A DNA stretch of 64,000 nucleotides, from the NCBI GenBank assembly GCA_965247525.1, contig OZ252015.1, positions 372,001 through 436,000 on the forward strand, read 5' to 3'. The DNA is from JAZKID01 sp965247525. GTDB taxonomy: Bacteria > Pseudomonadota > Alphaproteobacteria > Rhizobiales > UBA4765. The notes beneath the pieces were generated by a model. It saw nothing but the letters and a program-made list of their open reading frames with translations. It was not told the origin of the DNA and did not search any database. Below, one piece after another: positions 44,813 to 53,040 of this stretch. Numbering within the stretch: the first letter of the stretch is position 1; the number at the start of each line of letters is the position of its first letter. The position numbers were made by a program, and so were the translations under genes.

Positions 44813-44841
44813 GTTGTAATACCTATTCGGTAATTGAACCC

Positions 44842-46029
44842 TTAGTTTCCGGCAAGGCGGGTCATCGGGTCGATCGGGCTTGACCCTTTGCGGATTTCAA
44901 AATGCAGCTGTGGCTGCGTGACATTACCGCTCTGACCTGCAGAGCCGATAATTTGACCGCGTGTGACTTTGTCACCCCGTTTGACTTTGATATCTGCATT
45001 ATGGGCATAAGCCGTTACAAAGTCATTGTCATGACGGATCAGGATGAGATTTCCATAGCCTTTAAGCTCTGAACCTGCATAGGCGACGACACCGTTTTCA
45101 GCAGCTTTGACTGGAGTGCCAGCTGGGACAACGATGTTGATACCATCATTGCGTCCGCCGCCTTGGATTGGTCCAAAGTTTTGAACAACCCGTCCGCGCA
45201 CTGGCCAGCGGAAATCTGTTGATGACATGGCAGATGGGTCTGGCAATGATGCAGTGACATCCGATTTTGCCATCGCTTTTTCATCTGCCACTTTTGCAGT
45301 CGCTTTTGATTCAGCGATTTTGACAGGTTCAATTGCTGCAACTTTTGTTGGTGTAATATGCGGCGCTGCTGTCGTTGCAACTTGTGTCAGTTTTTCTGCG
45401 CTTGCGGTCTTAGCCTTTTCGAGACCCAGAATTGGCGCATCCTTCACATTGGCAACCGCCTTATTTGTAACAGCGGCTTTTGCGGAAGACGGCAATTTGG
45501 CGAGAACAGGTGCTTTTGATGCGATCAGAGGTTCTACTTTTGACGGCGCACTTGCGGCAAAGCTCTGCGGTTTTGCAAGTGCGGCACTTGCTGGCAGTTG
45601 CAGAACTTGTCCTGGCTTTACGTCCGTTGCTGAAGTGATGTTGTTCATAACCATCAATGTGCCAACTGGCACTTCATAACGCCGCGCAATACCGTAAACG
45701 GTATCACCCTGGCCAACCGTGATCGATTGGCTGCCTTGAGAAATCAAAGGCTGTGATGGCTGCTTGTTTGAAGCTGTATTCCAGCTAGGGTTTGAAAGAG
45801 GCGCAGCTGCAACTGGCGCAATGCCCTGCGGCTTAAACGATGAGGCTTTGCCGATCGAACCGGTCGCATCGTTTTGATAATCATTTGTTGTATTTGAAGC
45901 GACTGGAACGCTCCATGGCATTTCGATGCGGTGTACATCAGAGCTACAACCCGCAACACCTGCGAGAAGGGCAAGGCCCGTCAAACGAAACGCAAGTGTG
46001 GACACCGATGCCGAATTGGCTTTACGCAT
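44842..46029 (-). CDS. nlpD: NlpD-like lipoprotein with LysM and degenerate LytM/M23 domain
   Basis: 395 residues from ATG 46029. A lipobox (GLALLAGVAGC) suggests an outer-membrane lipoprotein. A LysM domain (ITVGQGDTVYGIARRYEVPVG) binds peptidoglycan, then a long Ala/Lys/Ser linker. The C-terminal domain has the M23 fold, but the HxxxD motif is NDGINI and the HxH motif is QLHFE, so most zinc ligands are missing. That fits an amidase activator rather than an endopeptidase. The order surE-pcm-nlpD is the one known from gammaproteobacteria. Confidence 0.85.
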   Translation of the reverse strand: MRKANSASVSTLAFRLTGLALLAGVAGCSSDVHRIEMPWSVPVASNTTNDYQNDATGSIGKASSFKPQGIAPVAAAPLSNPSWNTASNKQPSQPLISQGSQSITVGQGDTVYGIARRYEVPVGTLMVMNNITSATDVKPGQVLQLPASAALAKPQSFAASAPSKVEPLIASKAPVLAKLPSSAKAAVTNKAVANVKDAPILGLEKAKTASAEKLTQVATTAAPHITPTKVAAIEPVKIAESKATAKVADEKAMAKSDVTASLPDPSAMSSTDFRWPVRGRVVQNFGPIQGGGRNDGINIVVPAGTPVKAAENGVVAYAGSELKGYGNLILIRHDNDFVTAYAHNADIKVKRGDKVTRGQIIGSAGQSGNVTQPQLHFEIRKGSSPIDPMTRLAGN

Positions 46030-46118
46030 GACAAACAACCCTACAACGCAAACTCTAACAAATTTGATTAGACACTATTTACGTAAAGGGCTGATTAACG
46101 CTGCACAAAAAAGTCACA

Positions 46119-46766
46119 TTAGAGACAAATCGGCAACCCGGTCTCTGCTGGCAATAACCGGACAATGCCCAGATCGGCCTGGTCATAGCCGCTGGATTTT
46201 TTTATAAACCGTTTTAAAGTCTGGCTTTTTTCAGATGTACCAACAGCACAAATGAGATGCGCGCCAGTCTTGAGACGCCTAATAAGTTGGGCAGGCTCCT
46301 CGGTTAATGCGCAGTTAAGAAAAACCCGATCTGCGCGCTCAATGTCATTATGGCCATCGCCCAATCCGTCACCGTGAACCAAAGTGACATTGGCAAGTCC
46401 AAGCTGGCGCATGGCGCCAAGCGCAAAACTATGAAGAGCACGATAACGCTCGAACGAGATGACCCGCGATGACATAACAGCGAGGATTGCTGTCATCAAG
46501 CCGCTTCCTGTACCAACTTCCACGACCGCATGGTCAGGCTCTGGTGCCAGCGCCTCGATAAGTCTTGCGGCAAGCGTCGGCTTTTCGATTGTCTGCCCGC
46601 AATCAAGCGGCAAAGGGCAATTGTGGCCGATCTGCGCCGCATAACTTTGATTTATGAAAAGTGCGCGCGGCACATGTTCAAACGCATTGAGAATTCGGCG
46701 GTCGCGTATGCCGTGTGCGCGTAGCAAAAGCACACGTGCGGCGCGCTGCTCTAGCGTTTCAGCCAT
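46119..46766 (-). CDS. pcm: Protein-L-isoaspartate O-methyltransferase
   Basis: 215 residues from ATG 46766. A SAM-dependent enzyme that repairs isoaspartate in aged proteins. Motif I is VVEVGTGSGLMTAIL, and CGQTIEKPTLAARLIEAL is the family segment upstream. It overlaps the surE stop by eight bases. It is shorter than the eukaryotic form but normal for proteobacteria. Confidence 0.92.
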   Translation of the reverse strand: MAETLEQRAARVLLLRAHGIRDRRILNAFEHVPRALFINQSYAAQIGHNCPLPLDCGQTIEKPTLAARLIEALAPEPDHAVVEVGTGSGLMTAILAVMSSRVISFERYRALHSFALGAMRQLGLANVTLVHGDGLGDGHNDIERADRVFLNCALTEEPAQLIRRLKTGAHLICAVGTSEKSQTLKRFIKKSSGYDQADLGIVRLLPAETGLPICL

Positions 46767-47526
46767 GTTCAAACTCTTTTGCCATGCGTTCCAGCGTTAT
46801 ATGGTCAGTCAGATCGAGTTGAAGAGGTGTAACGGAAACATAGCCATCGGCAATTGCCTTCAAGTCAGTCCCTTCAATAAGGTCGTGCGTTTGTGCACGA
46901 AAAGCAATCCAGAAATAAGGCAGTCCACGTCCATCAGCACGGCTGTCAATTTTCATCAAGTCGGGCGTACGTTTGCCTTGGCGCGTCAGCATTACACCTG
47001 CAATTTTGTCCGGCGCACGATTTGGAAAGTTCAAGTTCAACAGGCTTGAGTTCGGCCATTCCATTTTCAAAAGCTTTTGAATCAATTCAGGAGCGAGCGC
47101 TTCTGCCGTTGAATAAAGGCATGTGTCTCTCGCGCCATGATCATAGGCTTGCGATAACGCAATGGAGCGAATTCCTAAAAGTGTGCCCTCAATAGCGCCT
47201 GCAATCGTGCCGGAATAAGTCACGTCATCAGCAAGATTTTGCCCACGGTTCACACCCGATAAAACAAGGTCGGGCAGCTTGCCGTGCATCACGTTTTTGA
47301 CACCCATGATGATGCAATCGGTCGGCGTCCCCTTAAGAGCATAGTGGCGCTCTGACACTTCACGCAGGCGTAAAGGATCTGACAGCGTCAGTGAATGCGA
47401 TACACCAGACTGGTCTGTTTCCGGCGCAACAATCCATACATCGTCGCTAAGTGCACGCGCGATATTTTCCAGCGCTTTAAGACCCGGCGCATGAATTCCA
47501 TCATCATTGGTGATTAAAATTCGCAT
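46759..47526 (-). CDS. surE: 5'/3'-nucleotidase SurE
   Basis: 255 residues. The metal-binding NDDGIHAPG start and GTPTDCIIMGVKN and SGVNRGQNLADDVTYSGTIAGA are family signatures. It dephosphorylates nucleoside monophosphates. It lies between serS (one-base overlap) and pcm (eight-base overlap). Confidence 0.96.
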   Translation of the reverse strand: MRILITNDDGIHAPGLKALENIARALSDDVWIVAPETDQSGVSHSLTLSDPLRLREVSERHYALKGTPTDCIIMGVKNVMHGKLPDLVLSGVNRGQNLADDVTYSGTIAGAIEGTLLGIRSIALSQAYDHGARDTCLYSTAEALAPELIQKLLKMEWPNSSLLNLNFPNRAPDKIAGVMLTRQGKRTPDLMKIDSRADGRGLPYFWIAFRAQTHDLIEGTDLKAIADGYVSVTPLQLDLTDHITLERMAKEFEHG

Positions 47527-48803
47527 CAGGCTTTTTCGATTTTTGTCTTGCCGCCCATATAAGGGCGAAGAACATCCGGGATCGTTACAGAACCATCGGC
47601 ATTTTGATAATTTTCAAGAACAGCGACAAGACAGCGCCCAACCGCAACGCCCGAGCCGTTGAGTGTATGAACAAATTGCGTGCCTTTTTCGCCGGCTTTT
47701 TTGAAACGGGCCCCCATGCGCCGCGCCTGAAAGTCTCCGCAATTCGAGCATGAGGAAATTTCGCGATATGCATCCTGCCCCGGAAGCCAGACTTCTATAT
47801 CGTATGTTTTGCGCGCCGAAAAACCCATGTCGCCGGTGCACAATGTGATTGTGCGGAATGGCAGGCCAAGCTGCTTTAAAACGGTCTCCGCGCAGCCAAG
47901 CATACGTTCATGCTCGGCTTGCGACTGCTCGGGTGTTGTGATGGAAACAAGCTCGACCTTCATGAACTGGTGAAGCCTAATCATGCCGCGCGTATCGCGC
48001 CCTGCCGCACCCGCTTCAGCACGAAAGCAGGGTGTCTGTGCGGTGAAGCGCAAGGGCAAAATGCCATCTTCAAGAACCGCGTCACGCGCCATATTGGTGA
48101 GCGGCACTTCGGATGTTGGGATGAGCCAGCGTCCATCTTCTGTATAAAAAAGATCATCAGCGAATTTTGGCAATTGCGCTGTACCAAACACGGCCTCATC
48201 GCGCACCAACAACGGCGGCGTCACCTCGGTATATCCATGTGTGCCGGTATGCAAATCGAGCATGAAACTGCCGAGCGCACGCTCAAGCTTCGACAACGCG
48301 CCTTTCAAGATAACAAAACGCGCACCCGACATTTTGGCGGCTGTTTCAAAATCCATTAGTCCTAGCGCTTCGCCGATTTCAAAATGCTGCTTGGGTGTAA
48401 AATCGAAAACTCTTGGCGTGCCGATCTTGTGGCGCTCGACATTGCCATTCTCATCATTTCCCTGCGGCACATCATCGGCTGGGATATTCGGAATTTGCGC
48501 CAACTGTGTTGAAAGCTGGTCATGCAATTGCGACATGGTTGCATCAAAAGCTGCCATGCTGATCTTTAACGCGGCAACCTCGGCCATCATACCATCGGCG
48601 GCAGGATCGCCATTTGCTTTTAAAGGACCGATTTCTTTGCTTAAGGCATTACGCTTTTCTTGGGCAGTCTGAATTTTCGTCGAAAGCTCACGCGCCTGCC
48701 CTTCTGTCGTCAGAAGTGATGATGACACCGGAGGCAGTCCGCGGCGCGCGAGACCCTTGTCAAAAGCGGCCGGATCATCGCGTAGCGATTTAATGTCGTG
48801 CAT
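47526..48803 (-). CDS. serS: Seryl-tRNA synthetase
   Basis: 425 residues. The N-terminal ~110 residues form the tRNA-binding coiled-coil arm. Class II motifs follow: TGTHGYTEVTPPLLV, FRAEAGAAGRDTRGMIRLHQFMKVE and the C-terminal LNGSGVAVGRCLVAVLENYQ. Length is normal. Confidence 0.97.
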   Translation of the reverse strand: MHDIKSLRDDPAAFDKGLARRGLPPVSSSLLTTEGQARELSTKIQTAQEKRNALSKEIGPLKANGDPAADGMMAEVAALKISMAAFDATMSQLHDQLSTQLAQIPNIPADDVPQGNDENGNVERHKIGTPRVFDFTPKQHFEIGEALGLMDFETAAKMSGARFVILKGALSKLERALGSFMLDLHTGTHGYTEVTPPLLVRDEAVFGTAQLPKFADDLFYTEDGRWLIPTSEVPLTNMARDAVLEDGILPLRFTAQTPCFRAEAGAAGRDTRGMIRLHQFMKVELVSITTPEQSQAEHERMLGCAETVLKQLGLPFRTITLCTGDMGFSARKTYDIEVWLPGQDAYREISSCSNCGDFQARRMGARFKKAGEKGTQFVHTLNGSGVAVGRCLVAVLENYQNADGSVTIPDVLRPYMGGKTKIEKA

Positions 48804-48844
48804 GTCAAAACCCAGTTAAAAAAGAATCTGGCTTCTTTTTACGC

Positions 48845-49636
48845 TTAAAACCCAGCCTGTGAAGCTTTTTCAGCAGCACTTTTGCGTTTCTCGACGGCTT
48901 TCACGGCAAAAATTGTCAGCTCATAGAGAAGGAGGGTCGGCACTGCCATCATAAACTGGCTGACGACATCGGGCGGGGTCAGAAACGCTGCAATCAGAAA
49001 AACAATGACAATGGCATAGCGTCTGTTTTTGCGCAGCATGCTTGCGGTGACGATGTTTAACTGCGCCATAAGCGTCAGCACCACAGGAAGCTGAAAGCAC
49101 AGGCCAAACCCAAGCGTGAATGCCATGATAAAATTGAGATAACGCTCCGTGGTCGGTAGCATTTCGATCGTAATGCCGGAAAGCTGATGTGACTGCATGC
49201 TGGCAAAAAAGCGAAGCGCATTGGGTGCCGCAAAAAAATAGACCATCAAAGCGCCGAGCAAAAAGAAGACAGGCGTTGCGATCAGATAAGGCAATAATGC
49301 GCCGCGTTCTTTTCGGTAGAGCCCTGGCGCGCAGAACAAATAGATTTGTGAAAACAAAAATGGTGCGGACAAAAACAGGCCGCCGTAAAAGCCAATTTGA
49401 AGCTGCGTGAAAAGATATTCTGCAGGCCCTGTAAAAACGACACGCGCTATCTGGTCTTTAGGCAAAGCGTTTTTATATGGCAGCAGCAGAATATTAAAAA
49501 TAGCATCTGCAAAAGTGAAACACAGAGCAAACGCACATGTAAACACAATCAAGCTAAACAAGACCCTGCGGCGCAATTCCATAAAATGCGCCAACAAAGG
49601 TGCACGGCTCGCATCGATGTGCTCATCTTCAGACAT
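48845..49636 (-). CDS. tatC: Twin-arginine translocase subunit TatC
   Basis: 263 residues with six membrane segments. The conserved LLAHFMELRRRVLFSL start and FALGFG-like helices (FTLGFGLCFQLPVVL) identify it. TatC recognises twin-arginine signal peptides. Its start overlaps the tatB stop by eight bases. Confidence 0.96.
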   Translation of the reverse strand: MSEDEHIDASRAPLLAHFMELRRRVLFSLIVFTCAFALCFTFADAIFNILLLPYKNALPKDQIARVVFTGPAEYLFTQLQIGFYGGLFLSAPFLFSQIYLFCAPGLYRKERGALLPYLIATPVFFLLGALMVYFFAAPNALRFFASMQSHQLSGITIEMLPTTERYLNFIMAFTLGFGLCFQLPVVLTLMAQLNIVTASMLRKNRRYAIVIVFLIAAFLTPPDVVSQFMMAVPTLLLYELTIFAVKAVEKRKSAAEKASQAGF

Positions 49637-49949
49637 CAGTGTCTTTAGATTTTGCCGTCATAATGGGTTTTTCCGTGCTTATGCCTTTGTCTTGCAGCGC
49701 TTTTGCAAGCTGATGCCGAGGTGATAATTCGCGAAGCTTTCGCACCTCATCAAAGGCCGAATTGACGTCGCCAAGATCCGCCTCATCCATCGCGCTACGA
49801 AATTGTGATTGCATATCATGAACAAAACGCCGGAGCTTGCCAGCCCATTGACCCAGCTTGCGCATAATTTGCGGAAGGTCTGACGGCCTGAACAAAACGA
49901 TTGCCAAAATCGCCACAAGCAGAAGCTCCGTCCAGCCGATATCAAACAT
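49629..49949 (-). CDS. tatB: Twin-arginine translocase subunit TatB
   Basis: 106 residues. One membrane helix (MFDIGWTELLLVAILAIVLF) is followed by an amphipathic helix (RPSDLPQIMRKLGQWAGKLRRF) and an acidic tail. It hands substrates from TatC to TatA. It lies 15 bases after tatA. Confidence 0.95.
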   Translation of the reverse strand: MFDIGWTELLLVAILAIVLFRPSDLPQIMRKLGQWAGKLRRFVHDMQSQFRSAMDEADLGDVNSAFDEVRKLRELSPRHQLAKALQDKGISTEKPIMTAKSKDTDV

Positions 49950-49964
49950 CAGACGGCTTTCCGG

Positions 49965-50222
49965 TCAGGAGACTTTCGACGGATTTTTACGCTTGGCAGT
50001 CGTCGCTGCAGGGCTTTTTGACGCGCGTTTTTTTGGTGCAATCGTTTTTGTATCGACCATGCGCGTCACATGTTCATGAGCGTTGTCGTCATCATTGATA
50101 CCTTTTTTGAAGTTTTTAATACCTGTGGCCACGTCACCCATCAGATCTGAAATTTTTCCACGACCAAAGAGCACGACAACAAGAACGACAACGATCAGAA
50201 GATGTAAGAAACTAAATTGCAT
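49965..50222 (-). CDS. tatA: Twin-arginine translocase subunit TatA
   Basis: 85 residues. The hydrophobic start is FLHLLIVVVLVVVLFGRGKI, followed by an amphipathic helix with DLMGDVATGIKNFKKGI and a Lys-rich tail. It forms the transport pore. It is the first tat gene, 9 bases after scpB. Confidence 0.95.
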   Translation of the reverse strand: MQFSFLHLLIVVVLVVVLFGRGKISDLMGDVATGIKNFKKGINDDDNAHEHVTRMVDTKTIAPKKRASKSPAATTAKRKNPSKVS

Positions 50223-50231
50223 ATGTAAGCC

Positions 50232-51134
50232 CTAAACATCTTTCTTTGTGTCGTCATCATCTTCGTCGTCATCATCTTCGTCGTCATCATCGTCAAGATC
50301 ATCTTCGTCTTCAAAATCGTCGTCATCTTCATCTTCATCCTGAAGGTCGACATCCTCGTCTTCATCTTCATCATCGTCGTCGTCGTTGGCAATAACAGCC
50401 GTTTCTGGCTGATTTTCATTCGCGCTTTCGTCATGGTCAATATCGGCTGCTTCAAGTTCTTCGGTCATGCCATCATCCTCAAGCGGGTCTTCATCGTCTT
50501 GCAAATCGTCATCATCGTTTGGTGACGGTATAGAAAAGCCAGATGGCAATCTTGTGTCGAGAAGACCAGCACCCCGTAATTCATCGAGCCCGGGCAGGTC
50601 TTTAATGCCATCGAGACCAAAATGAACAAGAAAATCTTCGGTTGTGCCATAGGTTACAGGTCTGCCGGGCGCCTTGCGCCGGCCGCGCATCCGGATCCAC
50701 CCCGTCGTCAATAAAATATCAAGCGTGCCTTTTGATGTCGTGACACCGCGGATGTCTTCGATCTCGGCGCGTGTCACCGGCTGATGATAGACAATGATCG
50801 CCAAAGTTTCGAGCTGTGCGCGTGTAAGATTGCGCCTTTCAATTTTTTCATGGCGCAAATGATCCGCAAGGTCGTCTGCGGTGCGAAACATCCACTTGCC
50901 GGCGATACGGCGCAAGGTGACGCCGCGCTGGGCATAATCATCTGAAAGACTTTGCATTACGGCTGCAATATCTGTTCCTTTTGGAAATTTCGCGGCAAGC
51001 GAGTCTTCACTTAAGGGTTCGGGGCTTGCAAAAAGCACCGCTTCGGCAATGCGCATGGCTTGTGTCTGAATCTGCTCATCAAGAACAGGCTCAAATAAAT
51101 CGCTCGCTGGTTTTCGCTGGATCTGTTCTGCCAT
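50232..51134 (-). CDS. scpB: Segregation and condensation protein B with acidic tail
   Basis: 300 residues from ATG 51134, which has AGGGG at better spacing than the ATG at 51140. The first ~200 residues are the ScpB winged-helix pair (EAVLFASPEPLSEDSLAAKF, AIIVYHQPVTRAEIEDIRGV). With ScpA and SMC it condenses and segregates chromosomes. The last ~95 residues are mostly Asp and Glu. The tail is far longer than in typical ScpB of about 190-240 residues. Low-complexity DNA covers about 50235-50400. Confidence 0.92.
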   Translation of the reverse strand: MAEQIQRKPASDLFEPVLDEQIQTQAMRIAEAVLFASPEPLSEDSLAAKFPKGTDIAAVMQSLSDDYAQRGVTLRRIAGKWMFRTADDLADHLRHEKIERRNLTRAQLETLAIIVYHQPVTRAEIEDIRGVTTSKGTLDILLTTGWIRMRGRRKAPGRPVTYGTTEDFLVHFGLDGIKDLPGLDELRGAGLLDTRLPSGFSIPSPNDDDDLQDDEDPLEDDGMTEELEAADIDHDESANENQPETAVIANDDDDDEDEDEDVDLQDEDEDDDDFEDEDDLDDDDDEDDDDEDDDDTKKDV

Positions 51135-51143
51135 GGTCATCCC

Positions 51144-51941
51144 CTAACTCACCGTCTCTACCGGACTTTTACGCAAATAAATTGGATCAAACGGCCTGTC
51201 CTGCCGAATTTCAAGAACGCCTTCACGCGCCAGTTCGAGCGAGGCCGTAAAGCCGCTTGCTAGCGCGCTTGTGCGCATGCCCGGCGCGTTGAGCTCTGCA
51301 AGGATCGCCATATCGAAGCGAAACCATTCAAGGCTGAGCCCTGTCATCCGCTCCAGCGTTTCGCGCGCTTCCATCAATGTCCAGACAGGCCGCGCTTTCA
51401 TTGTCACATGCGCCAGTGTCTGGCGCGAGCGTTGCTGGGCATAGGCTTTTAAAAGCTGCGTATAATCCGCAAGCCAGACCACTGTGCAGTCTGGCGCAGG
51501 CGCATCGGAATAACCGCGGGCAAACACATCATGGCCAAGCCAAGTGCCTTTGGTGAGGCGCTCCCCTGCCTTCTGCATCATCGCAAGCCGTTTCAGCCGC
51601 TCCGTCAGCGCTTCGGCAAGATCAAACCCGCTTGGAACATCATCTTTTGGCGGCTCTGGCAACAGAAGCCGACTTTTGAGATAGGCCAGCCATGCCGCCA
51701 TCAGAAGATAGTCGGCAGCGATTTCAAGACGCAGCGTCCGTGCCTGCTCAATGTAATCGAGATATTGCTCGGCCAGTGCCAAAACGGAAATACGCGCAAG
51801 ATCTACTTTTTGCTGGCGCGCGAGTGTCAGCAGAAGATCGAGCGGACCTTCAAACCCATCAACGTCAACAACAAGCGCGTCATCAGTGACGCCGCGTTCT
51901 TTCATCAGGTCGTCTGGAAGATCTTCCATTTGCTGCATCAT
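51144..51941 (-). CDS. scpA: Segregation and condensation protein A
   Basis: 265 residues. The kleisin that bridges SMC heads. It begins FEGPLDLLLTLARQQKVDLARISVLALAEQYLDYIE and has the C-terminal winged helix near the end. Its start overlaps the nagZ stop as ATGA. ScpA, ScpB and the Tat genes follow in the order known from alphaproteobacteria. Confidence 0.94.
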   Translation of the reverse strand: MMQQMEDLPDDLMKERGVTDDALVVDVDGFEGPLDLLLTLARQQKVDLARISVLALAEQYLDYIEQARTLRLEIAADYLLMAAWLAYLKSRLLLPEPPKDDVPSGFDLAEALTERLKRLAMMQKAGERLTKGTWLGHDVFARGYSDAPAPDCTVVWLADYTQLLKAYAQQRSRQTLAHVTMKARPVWTLMEARETLERMTGLSLEWFRFDMAILAELNAPGMRTSALASGFTASLELAREGVLEIRQDRPFDPIYLRKSPVETVS

Positions 51942-52993
51942 GCGACAAGCATTTCAAAAGCACTTTCAACGCCTGCATCTGCAAGCAGGTTTTTGAGTTC
52001 AATCTCTGCATTTCTGCGGTCGAAATCTTGTGGAGCCTTACGCTGCGCCAAGGCCGCATTGAAACGCTCCAATGCTTTGCCGTTCAACTCAGGCGCATGC
52101 GGTGCAATTTCACGCATTTCGTCCATGTTTCCCGAGCAATGAAGCAGAAGATCACATCCTGCTTCAATCGCCTTTTGTGCGCGGCTGGCAAAGCTGCCAG
52201 ATAAGGCCTTCATTCCCAAATCATCTGTCATCAGACATCCATCGTAACCGATTTCGCCACGGATGATGTTCGCAATAAGTTTATTTGACGTGGTTGCCGG
52301 TGCCCAGGAATCAATATCGGAATAGACAACATGGGCTGTCATCGCAAAAGCGGCTTTGGAAAACGGCTTGAACGGCGCAAAATCCGTTTGTGAAAGTTCG
52401 GCATGCGAGGTCATTACAACCGGTAATTCAAGATGGCTGTCCGAGGAAGCGCGGCCATGACCGGGGATATGCTTGATAACGGGAAGAACCCCGGCGGCGA
52501 GAAGCCCGTCAACTTTAGCTTGCGCCAATGTGACGATGGCTTCAACCGTATCGCCATAGGCGCGCGAACCGATAATATCATGCGCGCCCCTGATACGAAG
52601 ATCGAGCACGGGGTCACAGTCGACATCGATGCCAAGCTCATGTAGATCGTCACCGATCAAGCGGCCTGCAAGAAAAGCGGCCCGACGGCCTTTGACTTCA
52701 TCTTTTTGAAAGACAGAGTTGATTGCCTCTGCAGAAGGATAATTAGGTGCGAGTGGTGGGCGAAGACGCTGTACTTTGCCGCCCTCTTGATCAATCAAAA
52801 CAGGGGCCTCGCGTCCGGCTTCATCTTTTCCGACACAATCGCGATAAGACTGAACCAGCGCTTTAACCTGAGTCTTATCTTGAATATTACGTGCAAAAAG
52901 GATCAAAGCAGCAGGTTTTTGCTGCGCGATAAAATCTGTTTCGCTCTGTGTGAGCGTTAGACCGCAGACCCCGATAATGAGTGCTTTTCCCAT
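51938..52993 (-). CDS. nagZ: Beta-N-acetylhexosaminidase NagZ
   Basis: 351 residues, glycoside hydrolase family 3. It removes GlcNAc from anhydro-muropeptides in peptidoglycan recycling, in the cytosol. The catalytic loop is KHIPGHGRASSDSHLELP, the nucleophile Asp is in LMTDDLGMKALSG. It sits between the SPOR gene (47 bases) and scpA. Confidence 0.95.
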   Translation of the reverse strand: MGKALIIGVCGLTLTQSETDFIAQQKPAALILFARNIQDKTQVKALVQSYRDCVGKDEAGREAPVLIDQEGGKVQRLRPPLAPNYPSAEAINSVFQKDEVKGRRAAFLAGRLIGDDLHELGIDVDCDPVLDLRIRGAHDIIGSRAYGDTVEAIVTLAQAKVDGLLAAGVLPVIKHIPGHGRASSDSHLELPVVMTSHAELSQTDFAPFKPFSKAAFAMTAHVVYSDIDSWAPATTSNKLIANIIRGEIGYDGCLMTDDLGMKALSGSFASRAQKAIEAGCDLLLHCSGNMDEMREIAPHAPELNGKALERFNAALAQRKAPQDFDRRNAEIELKNLLADAGVESAFEMLVA

Positions 52994-53040
52994 TCTTCAA
53001 CAGGTATCGGGATGCGATGCAAAGTCAAGCAAAACGGGGC

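Noticed and set aside
50235..50400. Repeat-like or CRISPR-like array of short units
   Set aside because: The repeats are coding low-complexity Asp/Glu codons in ScpB with no spacers or regular unit length.
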